Counted from the first letter of the stretch, positions 1 to 11,719 are shown. The stretch: DNA of 64,000 bases from Amborella trichopoda (GCF_000471905.2 NW_006496564.1:682798-746797); one strand, 5' to 3'. A program made the numbers and translations. Notes: generated from the letters alone by a model not told the origin.

Positions 1-560
1 CTCCCGATGTATGGGGACATTCAGGAAGCCTCAACTATGAAACCTTGAGCTAATACACATTTATTTACAAAAATAGTGATTTGAAGGAATTTGGATGCCA
101 TTTGATGGGTCAATAGCTTAGTACAAAGTGAGCCTTAGTTGCTGGAAATTTTCGTGCAATAGTGTGCAGTGATGTGTTCTCGCATTTCGGGTCATAGTTC
201 AAACTCAGTGGGGAGTTTCAAACATCTCAAAAAATACAACTTTAAGTACATTCATAAATCTTTCCAATGATAGAAATTTCAAGGATTTTGGAAACCATTA
301 GCTAGGTCAAAAGCATTGCCCAAAGAGGGTCACAGTTGTTGGAAATAATAGTGACTGTGAATAGTGTCATCCCTTGACATTTAGGGCCATATCGTTTTAT
401 CCATGCAAAATATTATCATGACAAAAAAAAAGTAAACTTCGAGTATACACATAAATCTTTCATTTGGGACGATTTGGCCCCATTTGGATGCCATTTGGTC
501 ATCGAATCTATAGATGCAAAAACATTCACACTTCTGAAAATTCACATTCTCAAGTTAATA
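1..560 (+). repeat. Decayed LTR-like DNA with ~196-bp direct repeats
   Basis: Bases 85-167 and 281-366 share an order of motifs: TTGGA.GCCATT, GGTCAA, a GAG..T.A.TTG.TGGAAAT block, then an AATAGTGT stretch. The spacing is about 196 bp. A third partial unit starts near 470 (CCCCATTTGGATGCCATTTG). No coding content is visible. It resembles gypsy LTR sequence but cannot be assigned. Confidence 0.35.
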
Positions 561-1149
561 TATTTTTAAAGAACACTTAATGTTTCCTAGCCAAGCTACA
601 CTTTGGGCTTGGAACCTTATCCATGATGAGAAGCCTCACAGTGAGCGATTTCATGAGTTTCCATAAATAAAAAGATCAAACATGTGGTAGACATAGTCGT
701 GGCATTGAGAAGCACAAACTGAAACTTCAACCTCATGTTAACCCATTCATTCTTCACATTTTCCTTTATATCATCTAATCCATTTCAACATTTTTACACC
801 ACTCATGGATGCATAAAGCTGAACCCACTTACCGTGACTTCTCACGGTATTACAAAGCCTCACTCATGGCCTTCACGAGCTTTCCTTAGCTTCATCAGTG
901 GGCTGTCTTGAAAGGAGCAACAGTGGACTTCAAGAGAGAGGGAAAATTTGAGAAAAATGGGAGAGACCCATGTTGCCCAAGGCTTAAATGGAGAGGGTGG
1001 ATGGAAAACACTATGGCTGATGTAATCACTCATTGCTCTAACACATACGGGGAGGCTCTAACATGTACAGAGGCTATACGTTTGATTAAGACACTCTCAA
1101 CGTTGCACTATCAAATATCCAGCTTGCGCTGGTCCAGCTGGCACTGCTC
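561..1149. other. Non-coding stretch with one perfect short hairpin
   Basis: I see no gene. At 831-848 ACCGTGA and TCACGGT form a 7-bp stem around CTTC. A GAAGCCTCAC motif recurs nearby. The 95-codon reading frame at 908-1195 has no recognisable domain. Confidence 0.3.
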
Positions 1150-1740
1150 TCTTCTCTTCCAACCGGCGTGCTACTCACTCTTCTTATCCAATTGACGCTG
1201 CTCCAACCGGCGCTACTCTCTTCTTATCCCGTCGGCACTGCTCCAACTGGTGCTACTCTCTTCTCTTCCAACCAGCGCAACTCCAACTGATGCTACTTTC
1301 TTCTTATCCCACCGGTGCTGCTCCAACCGATGCTACTCTCTTCTTATCCCGCTGACGCTACTCCAACCGATGCTACTCTCTTCTCTTCCAACCGGCGCTG
1401 CTCCAACCGGCGCTCTACTCTCTCATCTTATCCAAATGGTGCTACTCCAACTGGCACTACTCTCTTGTTATCCCACTAGCCCTGCTGCAACCGGCGTTAC
1501 TCTCTTCACTTCCAATCCGTGCTCCTCCAACCGGCTAGCTACTCACTCTTCTTATCCAACTGGCACTGGTCCAACTGGTGCTACTTTCTTCCTATCCCAC
1601 TGGCGCTACTCCAAGCAGTGCTACTTTCTTCTTATCCCACAGGCGTGTTATACTCTCTTCTTATCTAACCGGCGTTGCTCCAATCGATGCTACTCTCTTC
1701 TTATCCCACTGACACTACTCCAATCGATGCTACTCCTTAA
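1150..1740 (+). repeat. Minisatellite of ~40-bp units
   Basis: Units alternate a CCGGCGCT-like block with CT-rich ACTCTCTTCTTATCC or CTCTTCCAACC. About 14-15 degenerate copies are visible. Long reading frames here are only a by-product of repeat translation. The mixture of GC-rich blocks and CT tracts recalls the LTR arrays at 3.5-4.1 and 8.6-9.3 kb, so this may be another decayed copy. Confidence 0.7.
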
Positions 1741-3169
1741 AAACGCGTGGCAATGCCTCAAATGGCAATACTCCATAAGCCTTTTGTGCGCGGCAAAAAT
1801 CCTTACGCCTTCTCGCTCGACATTACATCTCACTTCTCGCGCGGCGATACTGACTTGGGAAAAAATTGTGGCCCTTAAATCTTCGTCGAAAGATCTGTCA
1901 GATTTTTCATCGTAAACACCATTCTTACAAGCATATCCTGCATTGCTTTTATGTTGCCTTCATGTTGGGTATTTGGCATGACAATAGGCCCACCAGTTGG
2001 TGGGTTCCCAAGCATAGATTGATGAGTCGAGACTTGGGGTATATGTTGGCCTACATGGACCTGAGATTGATGAGACGCAGTCACTGGGGCAGTTTGATAC
2101 ATTTGTTCTTGAGGGGCATACTGACCCATAGGTGTTGCCACTGGTTGCGAAAATTGCAGAGTTTGTTGGACTGAATGAACTAAGGGGACTGATTGAAGAA
2201 TCGACTGACTCGGTTGTGCTAAGGGTTGACCTATACCATTAAATTGGTTTGGGATCGACCGGTGACTGGGGCACGAAAAGTGTAACCTACGACAACTAGA
2301 ATTTTAAGGGCAGCTTGGACGCCCATCTCGTCTAAGGGTCAGTCTAGATTGACACGTCTTCTTCATACAACATTCAGGTCGTCACGAGCTGTACTGTGAT
2401 GAGTCGAGGCTGGGCTATATCCCCTCAACCTATGTGGGTCTTGGTTTTGAGATTGTTGTGCCCTTGGGTTATCTTGGTGTAAACTTTTGAGAATTGACAT
2501 TAGATACAGTGTGAACTTCTTCCCTCACTCGGCTTCTACTCTGAATCTAGGTTATTTGGTGGTCGAGTTTCGAGGAAAGTCGGGACTTGAGATCGCTCTC
2601 TCTAGAACCTTGCTCATGAAGAAGGGAAGGTATACCAACCGATGAGAGACGAATTTAAGGTGGGTTCAGGACTTACTTGGGCTGGCTCGCGTGGGTGTCC
2701 TCTTAGATCATGAAGAAAGCCCCTCAGTTCTACAATTGGTTCGAAATCGCCTCCCTGTTCCTATACTCTCATGTTTCACTAAGCATACACATATGGTTAA
2801 TATTACAGGACAAGTGGGCCAAGGGACCCCACCTTGTCTTTGGGCAAATGTACACAGGTGTGCATATCCGAAAGAAGAAGGGAAGATTGAGAGCATAGAG
2901 ATTGGGGTGAGAAGAATTGGACCAAGCAGTTAGACTGACACGGTGGCTAGGCTAGTAGGTGATTGACCCGGCATAGTAGCAAGACGGGCTTGGTAACTTA
3001 GACCAGCGCAATGGCATTACTACTAAACAATGATACCAATACCAACCAGCTTGGCACGATGGCTAGTCTGTCATGGCAATAAGACAGACATATTAACTCT
3101 GATCGACACAACGACATTACGGCTAAACGACAAGACTACCATGACAGTGTTAATCTTGACCTTCCTTGG

Positions 3170-3480
3170 TCAAAAGAGAAAGACAGAAGAAAGAAGGGGG
3201 AAAAGAAAAAGAAGGAAGAAAAGAAAATAGAAGAAGAGAGAAAGGAAAGAAAAGAGAAGAGAAAGAGTAAGGAGAGAGAAAAGAAAGTGAGAAGAGGAAG
3301 AGAACAATAGAATGGAAGAAGAGAAAGTAAGAAAGAAGAAAGAAGAAAAAGGGAGAAAGGTAGAGAGAGAAGGGAGAGGAAGAAGAGAGAGAGATTGAGG
3401 AAGATGAGAGAGAAAGACAAAAGAAGAAGAGAGAGAGAGAAGAGATTGAAAGGAAGAGAAAGCAAAAGGGGAACATCAAC
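3170..3480 (-). repeat. Near-pure purine tract on the plus strand (CT-rich in LTR sense)
   Basis: About 310 bases are almost only A and G. The matching CT-rich tract in the right LTR sits directly after its tandem array. Serine/phenylalanine/leucine-rich reading frames on the minus strand are artefacts of this composition. Confidence 0.85.
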
Positions 3481-3483
3481 AAC

Positions 3484-4090
3484 GATGGACTCTCGCCATT
3501 CAAGACGAAAAGAGAGAAGGGGCGAAGGAAAAACGCAGATGGTGATAAGCCTTTACCGCCCATGACGGAAGAGGGAGAGAGGATGAGAACATAGACAACG
3601 ATGTGCTTCCACAGTCCAGGACAAACAAAAGATGAGTGAGAAAATATGGACGACGATGAGATTCTACCGTCCATGATAAAGAAATGAGGAAAGAGAAAAC
3701 ACAGATAGGGATGAGTTTCCGCTGTCCACTACGAAGAGATGAGGAAGGAGAAAACACAGATGACGATGAGCTTCCACCGTCCACAATGAAGAGATGAGGA
3801 AGGGGAAAACACGGACAGCGATGAGGTTCCATTGTTGATGACAGAGGTGAGGAAGGGGAAAACACAGAGGCGATGTGCTTCCACCATCGATGACAGAGGT
3901 GAGGAAGGGGAAAACACGGACGGCGATGAGCTTCCACCATCGATGACAGAGGAGAGAGAAGGTACATGGACAACAATGAGCTTCCATCGTTCATGAGAGA
4001 GATCGAGGAGAGAGAAATACATGTGCGGCGATGAGCTTCCACCGTCCATGATAGAGGAGGATACTCAGACAGTGGCCCAACCCGCCACTC
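3484..4090 (-). repeat. Tandem array of ~54-bp hairpin units (left LTR)
   Basis: About 11 units repeat GATGAGCTTCCACCGTCCAT followed by GAGG..AGGGGAAAACAC. Unit positions include 3656, 3711, 3765, 3819, 3871, 3925, 3976 and 4030. Each unit can fold around the AGCTTC core: at 3810-3840 CAGCGATG pairs with CATTGTTG, and near 4020 GGCG faces CCGTCC. Period and place in the LTR match the array at 8636-9345, but the stem sequences differ. Confidence 0.8.
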
Positions 4091-4214
4091 GGGATTAAGC
4101 CCGGCCCACTGTATGTGTTCCAGAGGAAGTCATCATGCCCAGCGATAAACCTCATTGTGTATGAACAGAAAAGAATACGAACATGGAGAAAGAAGACGAA
4201 AGTCACACACGGTG

Positions 4215-4485
4215 ATTGGCCTCTTCCATGCATGTTGGAGAAGAGAGAGAAAGAAAATACAGAGAGATAGAGATCCAAAGAGAAGAGAGAAAGAGATAGA
4301 CGAGAGGAAGAGAGAAAGATAGATGAGAGGAGGAGAGAGAAAGAGAGATGAGAAGAGGGGAGATAAAGAGAGAGATGAGAGGAGAGAGAAAGAGAGAGGT
4401 GAGAGGAAGAGAGAGATGGGAGGGAGGAGAGAGAAATAGAGATGAGAGGGATAGATGAGAGAGAAAGAGGAGAGAGAAAATTACC
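4215..4485 (-). repeat. GAGA-rich low-complexity tract
   Basis: Runs of GAGAGA and AGAGAGAGATGAGAGG fill this stretch. It corresponds to the CT-rich tract at 8395-8625 between the TATA box and the array in the right LTR. Confidence 0.85.
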
Positions 4486-5905
4486 TAATCGAAGGGTACC
4501 AACCCTTTTCTTCTCTCCCCTCTATCTCTCTCCAAGACGCACCCACAATCTCAAGGAAAATCTCCAATTTTATTCATGAATGTGAAGAATCAAGGGGTGG
4601 TCCCTTTTATAATTAACTTTAACACGTATTTATAAAATTGGGCCCAAACATGGGTGGATGCTCAAAAACTAGCCTAATTGATGATAATTAGAATTATTCT
4701 GAATTAAAGAAAAATATAAAAAGATCCCAACAATCCCTACTGCTGCCCTAGAATGTGCGTAATCTTTCATAAATGATCCGGGTTTGCTTCGACACCCGTT
4801 TGACAAAACGATGATTGCTTTCCTATTGGGCTCGACATGACGATCGTTTTAATACCTATTTCGAACCATGGATCACATTTTTAGACTAATATCGCGGGTC
4901 TCAAAATTTTCATGGATCTTAGAAACTTTAGATCAATGGTGTCCTCATTCCTTGATAGTTTTCTTTAATTTCTTGATCGAATCGCACTGACCATTTCGTT
5001 CACGACCATGTTGCAACAAACACAGCTCAATTACGTGCTAGAATGGAGATTTCGTAACTTTTGGATTTTGGCCGGATCTTGAAATCCAGCGGTCGAAATC
5101 TTCAGTAGCTTTATCAGCTTCATACGTGAAATCTGACTATTCATCACATACAGGGTTCGGATCAGAGATAGCCCTATACCTCATGCACGCGATGGGACTA
5201 GTCTCGCATCGATCCGAGGTGCAAGCGCCACGATTTGGTCGCTCGAATAGGTCGTGGTGCTATTGAATTTTCTGTAACTTTTACCATGAATCGCCAACTT
5301 ATCTCTAGCTTTTCTCCCTGCTCAGGTGTCGTCATGGGGCGTACCACACATCAAAACACTCATCTTGATGACATGAACACTCTCCAATAAGTTTGAGTGT
5401 GATCCTACTCGAGATGGGTGAGATACGTGCCCTTGAAGTTTCATCTCATGACTGTGAAAACACTCAGCATTAGTGGTGAATTGGTGCTGGGAGGCCGCAC
5501 AGAAATAGTGGCGTACCCCTTTTTAGTGCTTCGTCTGTTTAAGCCAAAACATGACCCCCAAGCGTTTTCGATCATATCAGATCCAATGGAGGTGGTCCCA
5601 TAGCTGTTTGAAGCACTAAAAAATAGAGTTCTAGTAATGGGGTCAATTTTAAGGTTCTAGAGGTCGATTTTTTTGGAAACTATTTCTTTGTTTGCACTAC
5701 CTTAAACATGTTAGATTGTGACGAAACTTGGCAGCTGGCCTTTTGGAATCTTTAGGAAGATTTCCACCCATTCTGGAGAAATTTTGAGACTCTAAAAAAT
5801 ATCACTGTATGCCTAGGCTTTATTGATCGGCTTCCTCTTTATTCCGCATCGGGGACCCAAGGTGCGGAAAAATGCCTTCAAACAGCTTGCCCTACCGAAT
5901 GTTGT

Positions 5906-6984
5906 GCTTTGAGAGAAGTGAGAAGGACAACATTCAAAAAATTTGCTCAGCTTTATTTCTTTTTTTCTTCCTAGCCACAGGACCACGTGAACACCGAGGA
6001 GATATCCACGCAATGTTGTAACTAGGATGCTCAGAGGTTTGGATGCAATGTGCAGGTCCATCCATAGAGACTTTAGTGGAATGAGGGATCCTACCGAAGT
6101 CCTCACCCTCAAGAGACTATTTGTGATTCTGACAGCTGAGGATTTTGTATGTACCTCGTTGGTCAGAATCAGGTCAATCTGGAGGTCAAGTTTTGTGCTT
6201 AAGAGTATTCTTCCCATTTAGTTTAGGTTTGTTTATTTCGTTGTTTGTTATGGATGGTATGCTGAAGTGCCTTATGTCGGTGTCTGTTTGTATTTTCACC
6301 AGTTATTCCTTGGCAGGCAGGGTACCTCAATTTTTCGAGGTGACAAGATTTGAGTATAACCCCTGCTTACTACTAGCAATTTCAATAATCAAGATACCTC
6401 TTTTCTTCATCCGAGGCGACCCTTGAGGATTCATGACCTTTCAGCCATGTCCGCCCTTTATCTTCCATTTTTACTTACGATGCCCATTCGGATTTTCACG
6501 GTGCCCGGGTTTTTATTTTTATAGAAATCTCTTACTCATGGTTTTGTGACCATGCCCGTCCATCATTTTTACTCATGGCGTAGCCTTATCCAAGTATACA
6601 TAATGCCCATTATTCTTTTTTTTTTTGTGAAGTCATCTTTAGGGTCATGCCTTTGAGACCTGTGCAAAGCAGTTTAACGCCATGCGACCAGGACGTGCAC
6701 TATGGTTTAAGGTCATACAGTTGAATCGTGGTGGAAATGGATGGCAGTGTGTGGAAGCCAGGGAGTGAGTATGGTGGTGGTTTAACTCACTTTTGGGAAG
6801 ATAACATGAGGCTACGTGTAAGGGATGAATGATGTATGGATGGAATGTTGAAAATCGTAACCCACTAGCTGACGGAGACTATGGATGGTGGGATGGTTTG
6901 CGTTTTGTAATGGATAAGACTCACTGGGGAATGATGAATGGTGATGAATGAAGGTGGATTGAATGTAGGTTTGATGAAGATGGT
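5906..6984. other. Spacer between the inverted LTR copies
   Basis: About 1.1 kb without recognisable gene, terminal repeat or target duplication. A minus-strand frame at 6217-5813 (134 codons) has no domain I recognise and runs into the LTR. Confidence 0.4.
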
Positions 6985-8258
6985 GCACACACATGGACGA
7001 TTTAGTTAGGGAAGACTATTTGAATGCATATTTCATCACCTTAGTCCCTGATGCGGAATAAAGAAGGAAGCCGGTCAATAAAGCCTTCAAAATAAGTGGA
7101 AATTTTGATAGTTTCATAATTGCCCCAGAATTGGTCAAGATCCTCATTGGCAATTCAAAAGACCACGTGCCAAATTTTCTCGTGATCAAATATGTTTAAG
7201 GAAGTGAACACAAAGAAACAATTTCAAATAAATCGACCTCCAACACCTTAAAATGGACCCCATAATTAGAGATGTATTTTTAGTGCATCAAACAGCTTTG
7301 GGACCACCCCCATTGGATCCGACATTGTTGAAAACCCCGTTGGGGTAATTTTAGGCTTAATCGGGAACTCCAAGACAAAGTTATGGGTAAAATACCGAAA
7401 GGGGGTAGGCCTCACACTATTCTCATGTGGCCACATTGCACCAAAACACCATTAAATTTGGTGAGCGTATTCATCTCATCAATACAAGAATTTTGATAGG
7501 TGCTATGACCCATGACGATGCTCGAGCAGGGAGAAAAAGCTGGAGAGAAGTTGCTTATCCATGAAGAAAGTTGCAAAAAATTCAACAATAGCATGGCTCA
7601 CTCCAGTGGTCGAATCACGACGCTTGCATACCCGATTTGCACGAAAGAAATTTCATTATGTGCATATGGTCCGAAGCTATCTCTAGTCCGAACGCCATAT
7701 ACGATGAATAGTTGGATTTCACACACGGAGGCATCAAGGCTGCTGTAAATTCCAGTTGTCGAATTTCAAGATTCTGGCCATAAACTCAAGATGATGAAAT
7801 CTTCATCCGGACACGAAATTGAGTTGCGTTTATTGGAATGTGATCGTGATGGAATGCTCAATATGATTCAGTGAAGAAAATAAATAAAAAAACTCAAGGA
7901 ATGAGCACACAAACAATCCAAAGTTTTCATGATTCATCCAAAATTCAGTTCTCATGATCATGGCTCAAAAACATGATTCATAGCTCAAAGTTGGTATCAA
8001 AACGATCATAATGTCGAGCCCCACAAGAAAATAATTATCTTTCGATCAAATGGGAATTATAACAACCCCAAATCAGTCATAAAAGATCACGCAAGTTCTC
8101 GAGCAGCATAGGGACTGTTTTGGAATTCCACACATTGTTAGGCAGGGGCAAAACAGTCATTTTGTACCCATTTTTAGAATTTCTTTTAATTCAATTAAAT
8201 TGTATTTATCTTCAATTATAGGTATTTTTTTGACATACACCCACGTTTTAGCCTAATT

Positions 8259-8270
8259 CTATATAAACAG
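8259..8270 (+). promoter_or_regulatory. LTR TATA box
   Basis: CTATATAAACAG sits 125 bp before the CT-rich tract. It is the best TATA match in the LTR, so transcription would start near 8300 and the tandem array would lie in the RNA leader (R/U5). The start site is inferred. Confidence 0.55.
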
Positions 8271-8394
8271 GCACTGCCTCATTATAAAAGGGGGTGGATT
8301 CATTTTTCTTAGATCAATCAATGAAGTTCTGAATTTTGCTTGAGCTCATGGGTACGTCTTGGAGAGAGATAGGAGAGAGAAGAAAAGGGTCAGT

Positions 8395-8625
8395 ACCTTT
8401 GGGTAAGGTAACTTTCTCTCTCCTCCCTTCTTTTTCTCGTCTTTACCTATTTCACTCTCTTTTTTTAATCTCTCTTTTTATCTCTTCTTCTCATCTGTAG
8501 CTATCTTTCTCTCTCTTCTTCTCATATGTATCTCTCTTTCTCTCTCTTCTTCTCATCTTTCTCTCTCTTCTTCTCATCTTTATATCTCTTTCTCTCTGTT
8601 ATTCTCATTGTATCTCCCCTTCTGT
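8395..8625 (+). repeat. CT-rich tract with TTCTTCTCATCT repeats
   Basis: Polypyrimidine DNA with short TTCTTCTCAT-type direct repeats sits between the TATA box and the hairpin array. Confidence 0.85.
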
Positions 8626-8635
8626 TCTTCATCTA

Positions 8636-9345
8636 ACACAGTCGGTGAAGCCTAACACCGACTGCATCTTCTCTGTCTAATACTATCCGTGAAGCCTAGC
8701 TCCGACTGCATCTTATCTCTCTCTTCATCTAACACAGTTGATGAAGCCTAGCGCTGACTGCATCTTCTCTCTCTTCTTCATCTAACATAGACGGTAAAGT
8801 CTAGCATCGACTGCATCTTCTCTCTCTTCTCTGTCTGACACAATCAGTGAAGCCTAGCACCGATTGCATCTTATCACACTTTTTTTCTACCACAATCGGT
8901 GAAGCCTAACACCGACTGCATCTTCTCTCTCTTCTTTGTTTGACACAGTTGGTAAAGTCTAGCACCGACTACATCTTCTCTCTCTCTTCTCTGCCTAATA
9001 CAGTCGATGAAGCCTAGTGTCGATTGCATCTTCTCTCTTCTCTGTCTGACACAGTCGATGAAGCCTAGTGCCAATTGCATCTTCTCTCTCTTCTATGTCT
9101 GACACTTTCGATGAAGCCTAGTGCCAACTGTATCCTCTCTTTCTCCTCTATTTGACACAGTCGGTGAAGCCTAGCACCGACTGCATCTTCTCTCTCTTCT
9201 TAAAATGGAGCCGACAATGTCTAGTGTCGACTATGTCCTTCTTTCCCCCTCTCCCTAACACAGCCAATGACACCTAGCGTCGACTGTGTTCTCTCTCTCT
9301 CTTCTTCTTTCGATACAGTCAGCAATGCCTAGCATCGACTGCATC
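8636..9345 (+). repeat. Tandem array of fourteen ~53-bp hairpin units (right LTR)
   Basis: The core GAAGCCTAG-type loops start at 8648, 8691, 8743, 8796, 8849, 8901, 8954, 9009, 9060, 9113, 9166, 9216, 9269 and 9324, mostly 50-55 bp apart. In the best units the loop is flanked by CAGTCGGTG and CACCGACTG, a perfect 9-bp stem (8639-8664 and about 9157-9182). Several other units differ in both arms in a way that keeps pairing. The rest of each unit is CT-rich (CATCTTCTCTCTCTTCT). Confidence 0.88.
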
Positions 9346-10146
9346 TTTCTCCCTCCTCTCTCCTTTCTTCTCTCGTCTCTCACACTCTTCTCTTTCTTTC
9401 TTCTCCTCCTTTTTGTTCCCTTCTTCTCTTATCTCACTTATTATTCTATCCTTATGACCTTCATTCTGTTATTGTTTCGTTTGATTAAGAGGGATCAAGG
9501 TTTGCCTCTCATGGTAGTCCTGTCCTCTAGCTGTAATGTTGTTTTGCCAAAATTATTGTGCCCGCTTTATTGCCACGATAGACTAACCATTGTGCCTAGC
9601 TAGTCAGTATCGGTATTGACGTCTAGTAGTAATCCTATGAGCTGGTTTGAGTTACCAAGCCTATTTTACTACCATGTCCGGCCAATTATTCACCAGCTTA
9701 GTCACTACGCTGATCTCCCTGCCTAGTGAAATTCTTCTCACCCCCACCTCTCTTCTCTCATTATTATTTTCTTCTTTGAATGTGTACGCCTGCATGTATA
9801 CATCAAGAAGGCAAGGTGAGGTCTATTGACCCACCTCTCTTATAATATTTGTCATACGTGTATGATTACAGAAAACAAGAGAATACAAGCCAAGGGAGGT
9901 GATTTCGAACCAGTTTTACTAGGGGGCTTTCTTCGTGATCTAAGAGGGTACCCACATGATCCAGCCCGAGTAAGTCCTGAACTCACCTTGAATTCCTCTC
10001 TCACTGGTTGGTAATACTTACCTTTGTTCTCGAACGAGGTTCTCAAGAGTGCAATCTCACAAAGTCTCGGGTCTCCCTGAAACTCGAGACGCGTTCTGCC
10101 CGATCATCAAAGATCAGGAGGGTGAGATCGAAGCACCTAACCAGCT

Positions 10147-10164
10147 TGGCGACTCCACTGGGGA
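10147..10164 (+). other. Primer binding site, Ogre-type
   Basis: TGGCGACTCCACTGGGGA directly follows the LTR end. This motif is known from Ogre and related Tat-lineage elements, where it is described as complementary to the 3' end of a tRNA-Arg. The tRNA was not checked here. Confidence 0.75.
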
Positions 10165-11719
10165 CTTACTACCCCTTAGTCGGATTTGTTATTTGGCTAG
10201 TTTCATCTTTTATTATCTGCTTTCATTATCTTTTCACATTTTATGGTTTGCGGGTTCTGTAACCCGTTCATCCGAATCGGGGGTTATCTTTTCCCTGCAT
10301 TCATGACTGTCACCAGGGAACAAGTTCTTCTAACTTTGTTTTTAACCATCCTTTTGAGCAAAGACCCCTTGTCTAGCTCTCAAGTCTTAACTTAGACTGG
10401 TTTGAGGAGGGACTTAAAGGTCCCTCACTCCCCATCTCCTCGCTCTGGTGGAACCTCTGCTAAGGCACCCTGCATCGCCAACACGTTTTTAGCATGCATT
10501 CAGTTAAAGGCAGATCACTTCTCGATCATATTACGGAGGTACATCGGAAGGCTGCTCAGTCCCTTTTTGCAAAAGGCAAGACAGTTGCCATTGCTTCTTT
10601 GAGTTGCCGCAAGGCTACCCCCCACATTATTATAACACCAGTCTCTATCCCTAGAGGCTCAACACATCAAGGCAGAAGCCCTATGGTCTCCACCCCTCAC
10701 ACACACAGCAAGGCTCGTGGGTCACCCACTCGAGCCACACCTCGGGGCAACCCTTGTGCTACCTCGAGTCAGCACCCAGGATCAGACCTTCTAAGGTCAG
10801 CTCCTACGTACGGTGATCACATGCATCTCACTGCTCGAGGCAACGTCGTCATTGTACCAACTCGAGTACACATGAGACAACCTCTTCGTTGTCCTACTCA
10901 GCATACACAATCACATCCTGTAAGGGCAGGTCTTCACCTATTCTCTTAAGTACACTTGCTCGCAGTCCTCGGCCTCCTAAGCCCAGCCCACTTACTCGAG
11001 CCCGGGTTGACCCCCAGATCACCCGTGATCCCTTTTCAAGGGGCACACACCTGTCGCCATCACAAACATCTCCTCGCCGTCAACTCAGACCTCTTGATGA
11101 CTCAACCCTGCTCCTCCTTCGAGCAAGCACCTTTAGCCATGGTACTCGAAGGTTTTCCCCAAGAATACCATGCTGAACCAGCCTCATCACTTTGGTTGTG
11201 TTTCTGGAGCCCACAAGAGAGCTCAGGGCAAGGACTTAATGGAAGATCGAGTCCTTCATCCTCCCCGGCCCAAGATGACTCTAGTCCCTAATGCTCATCC
11301 TCTCCCGCACCTGATGGAGACACCTCTCTCTTGTGCAAGAAGAGCTGACCAGTCGCAACCCAGATATTAGTTTTGACATGAGGTCCATCAATGCCTCAAA
11401 GTTAAACGTGATAGAGGTCTGGGACACCCTCTTTGAGGACCCTCTTCGCCTGAACCCCTTCTACCCTCTTCAGATGACAAGGCTTGAAGAGAAACTCCGT
11501 GTACCCTACACTGTGATTAGTGTCTTGAAAGATGACTCAGTCACCCAGCAGCCACGATCCCAACACCCTTGAGAACCGATCCTCACGTGTTTGGCATATA
11601 AGAGCGGAGTCCAGTCACGACATGTTGACCCCCTGATGACTGATCTAGCATGCATGATTCATCAAGTTCGTAAACCCTCAACTGCAATTAACACTGATCT
11701 CCATTGAGAAACAATCAGC
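10165..11719 (+). other. Element leader between PBS and gag
   Basis: Several short overlapping frames (10494-10949, 10956-11291, 11333-11572) encode low-complexity peptides rich in Ser, Pro, His and Arg with no domain I recognise. Ogre elements carry an extra ORF of unknown function here; these frames could be its remains, but I have no positive match. Confidence 0.4.

Larger units (their letters stand above)
1860..5905 (-). mobile_element. Truncated Ogre/Tat-like Ty3/gypsy element: 5' LTR plus remnant of gag leader
   Basis: This minus-strand fragment consists of a long LTR (5905 down to about 2560) followed by ~700 bp of internal DNA. In the internal part, 2141-1875 encodes a Pro/Gln/His-rich peptide (GQYAPQEQMYQTAP) like the low-complexity N-terminus of Tat-lineage Gag proteins. 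No primer binding site could be found between 2300 and 2560. The element stops before the minisatellite. The lineage is inferred from similarity to the better preserved copy at 7-16 kb. Confidence 0.5.
2560..5905 (-). repeat. LTR copy, inverted relative to the LTR at 6985-10143
   Basis: Read on the minus strand, this segment lines up in order with 7.0-10.1 kb. Shared stretches include GATGCGGAATAAAG at the 5' end, CCATTTTAAGGTGTTGGAGG-like and GATCCAATGG-like segments, a CATGGTAGTC-like stretch, and an LTR 3' part with TCACTGGTTGGTA-like sequence. Both copies hold CT-rich tracts flanking a tandem array. Similarity looks like 70-80 percent by eye, so the copies are old. Confidence 0.8.
6985..10143 (+). 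repeat. 5' LTR of the Ogre/Tat-like element
   Basis: The outer edge is set by where similarity to the inverted copy fades (5905 and about 6985). The inner edge is just before the primer binding site. It contains a TATA box near 8260, CT-rich tracts at 8395-8625 and 9345-9440, and the hairpin array between them. Exact TG...CA ends could not be fixed. Confidence 0.7.

Noticed and set aside
1250..1915. 221-codon plus-strand frame
   Set aside because: It is the read-through of the ~40-bp minisatellite; residues repeat with the monomer.
3136..4278. Long overlapping minus-strand reading frames rich in Ser, Leu and Phe
   Set aside because: They translate the purine tract and 54-bp array in all three frames, which is expected from repeats without stops. 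No conserved domain or start context.
8636..9345. CRISPR-like look (regular palindromic repeats)
   Set aside because: No distinct repeat and spacer classes, all parts of the unit are diverged copies, no cas genes, and the context is a plant LTR.
9286..9603. 105-codon plus-strand frame
   Set aside because: It begins in the CT-rich tract of the LTR and shows only low-complexity hydrophobic residues.
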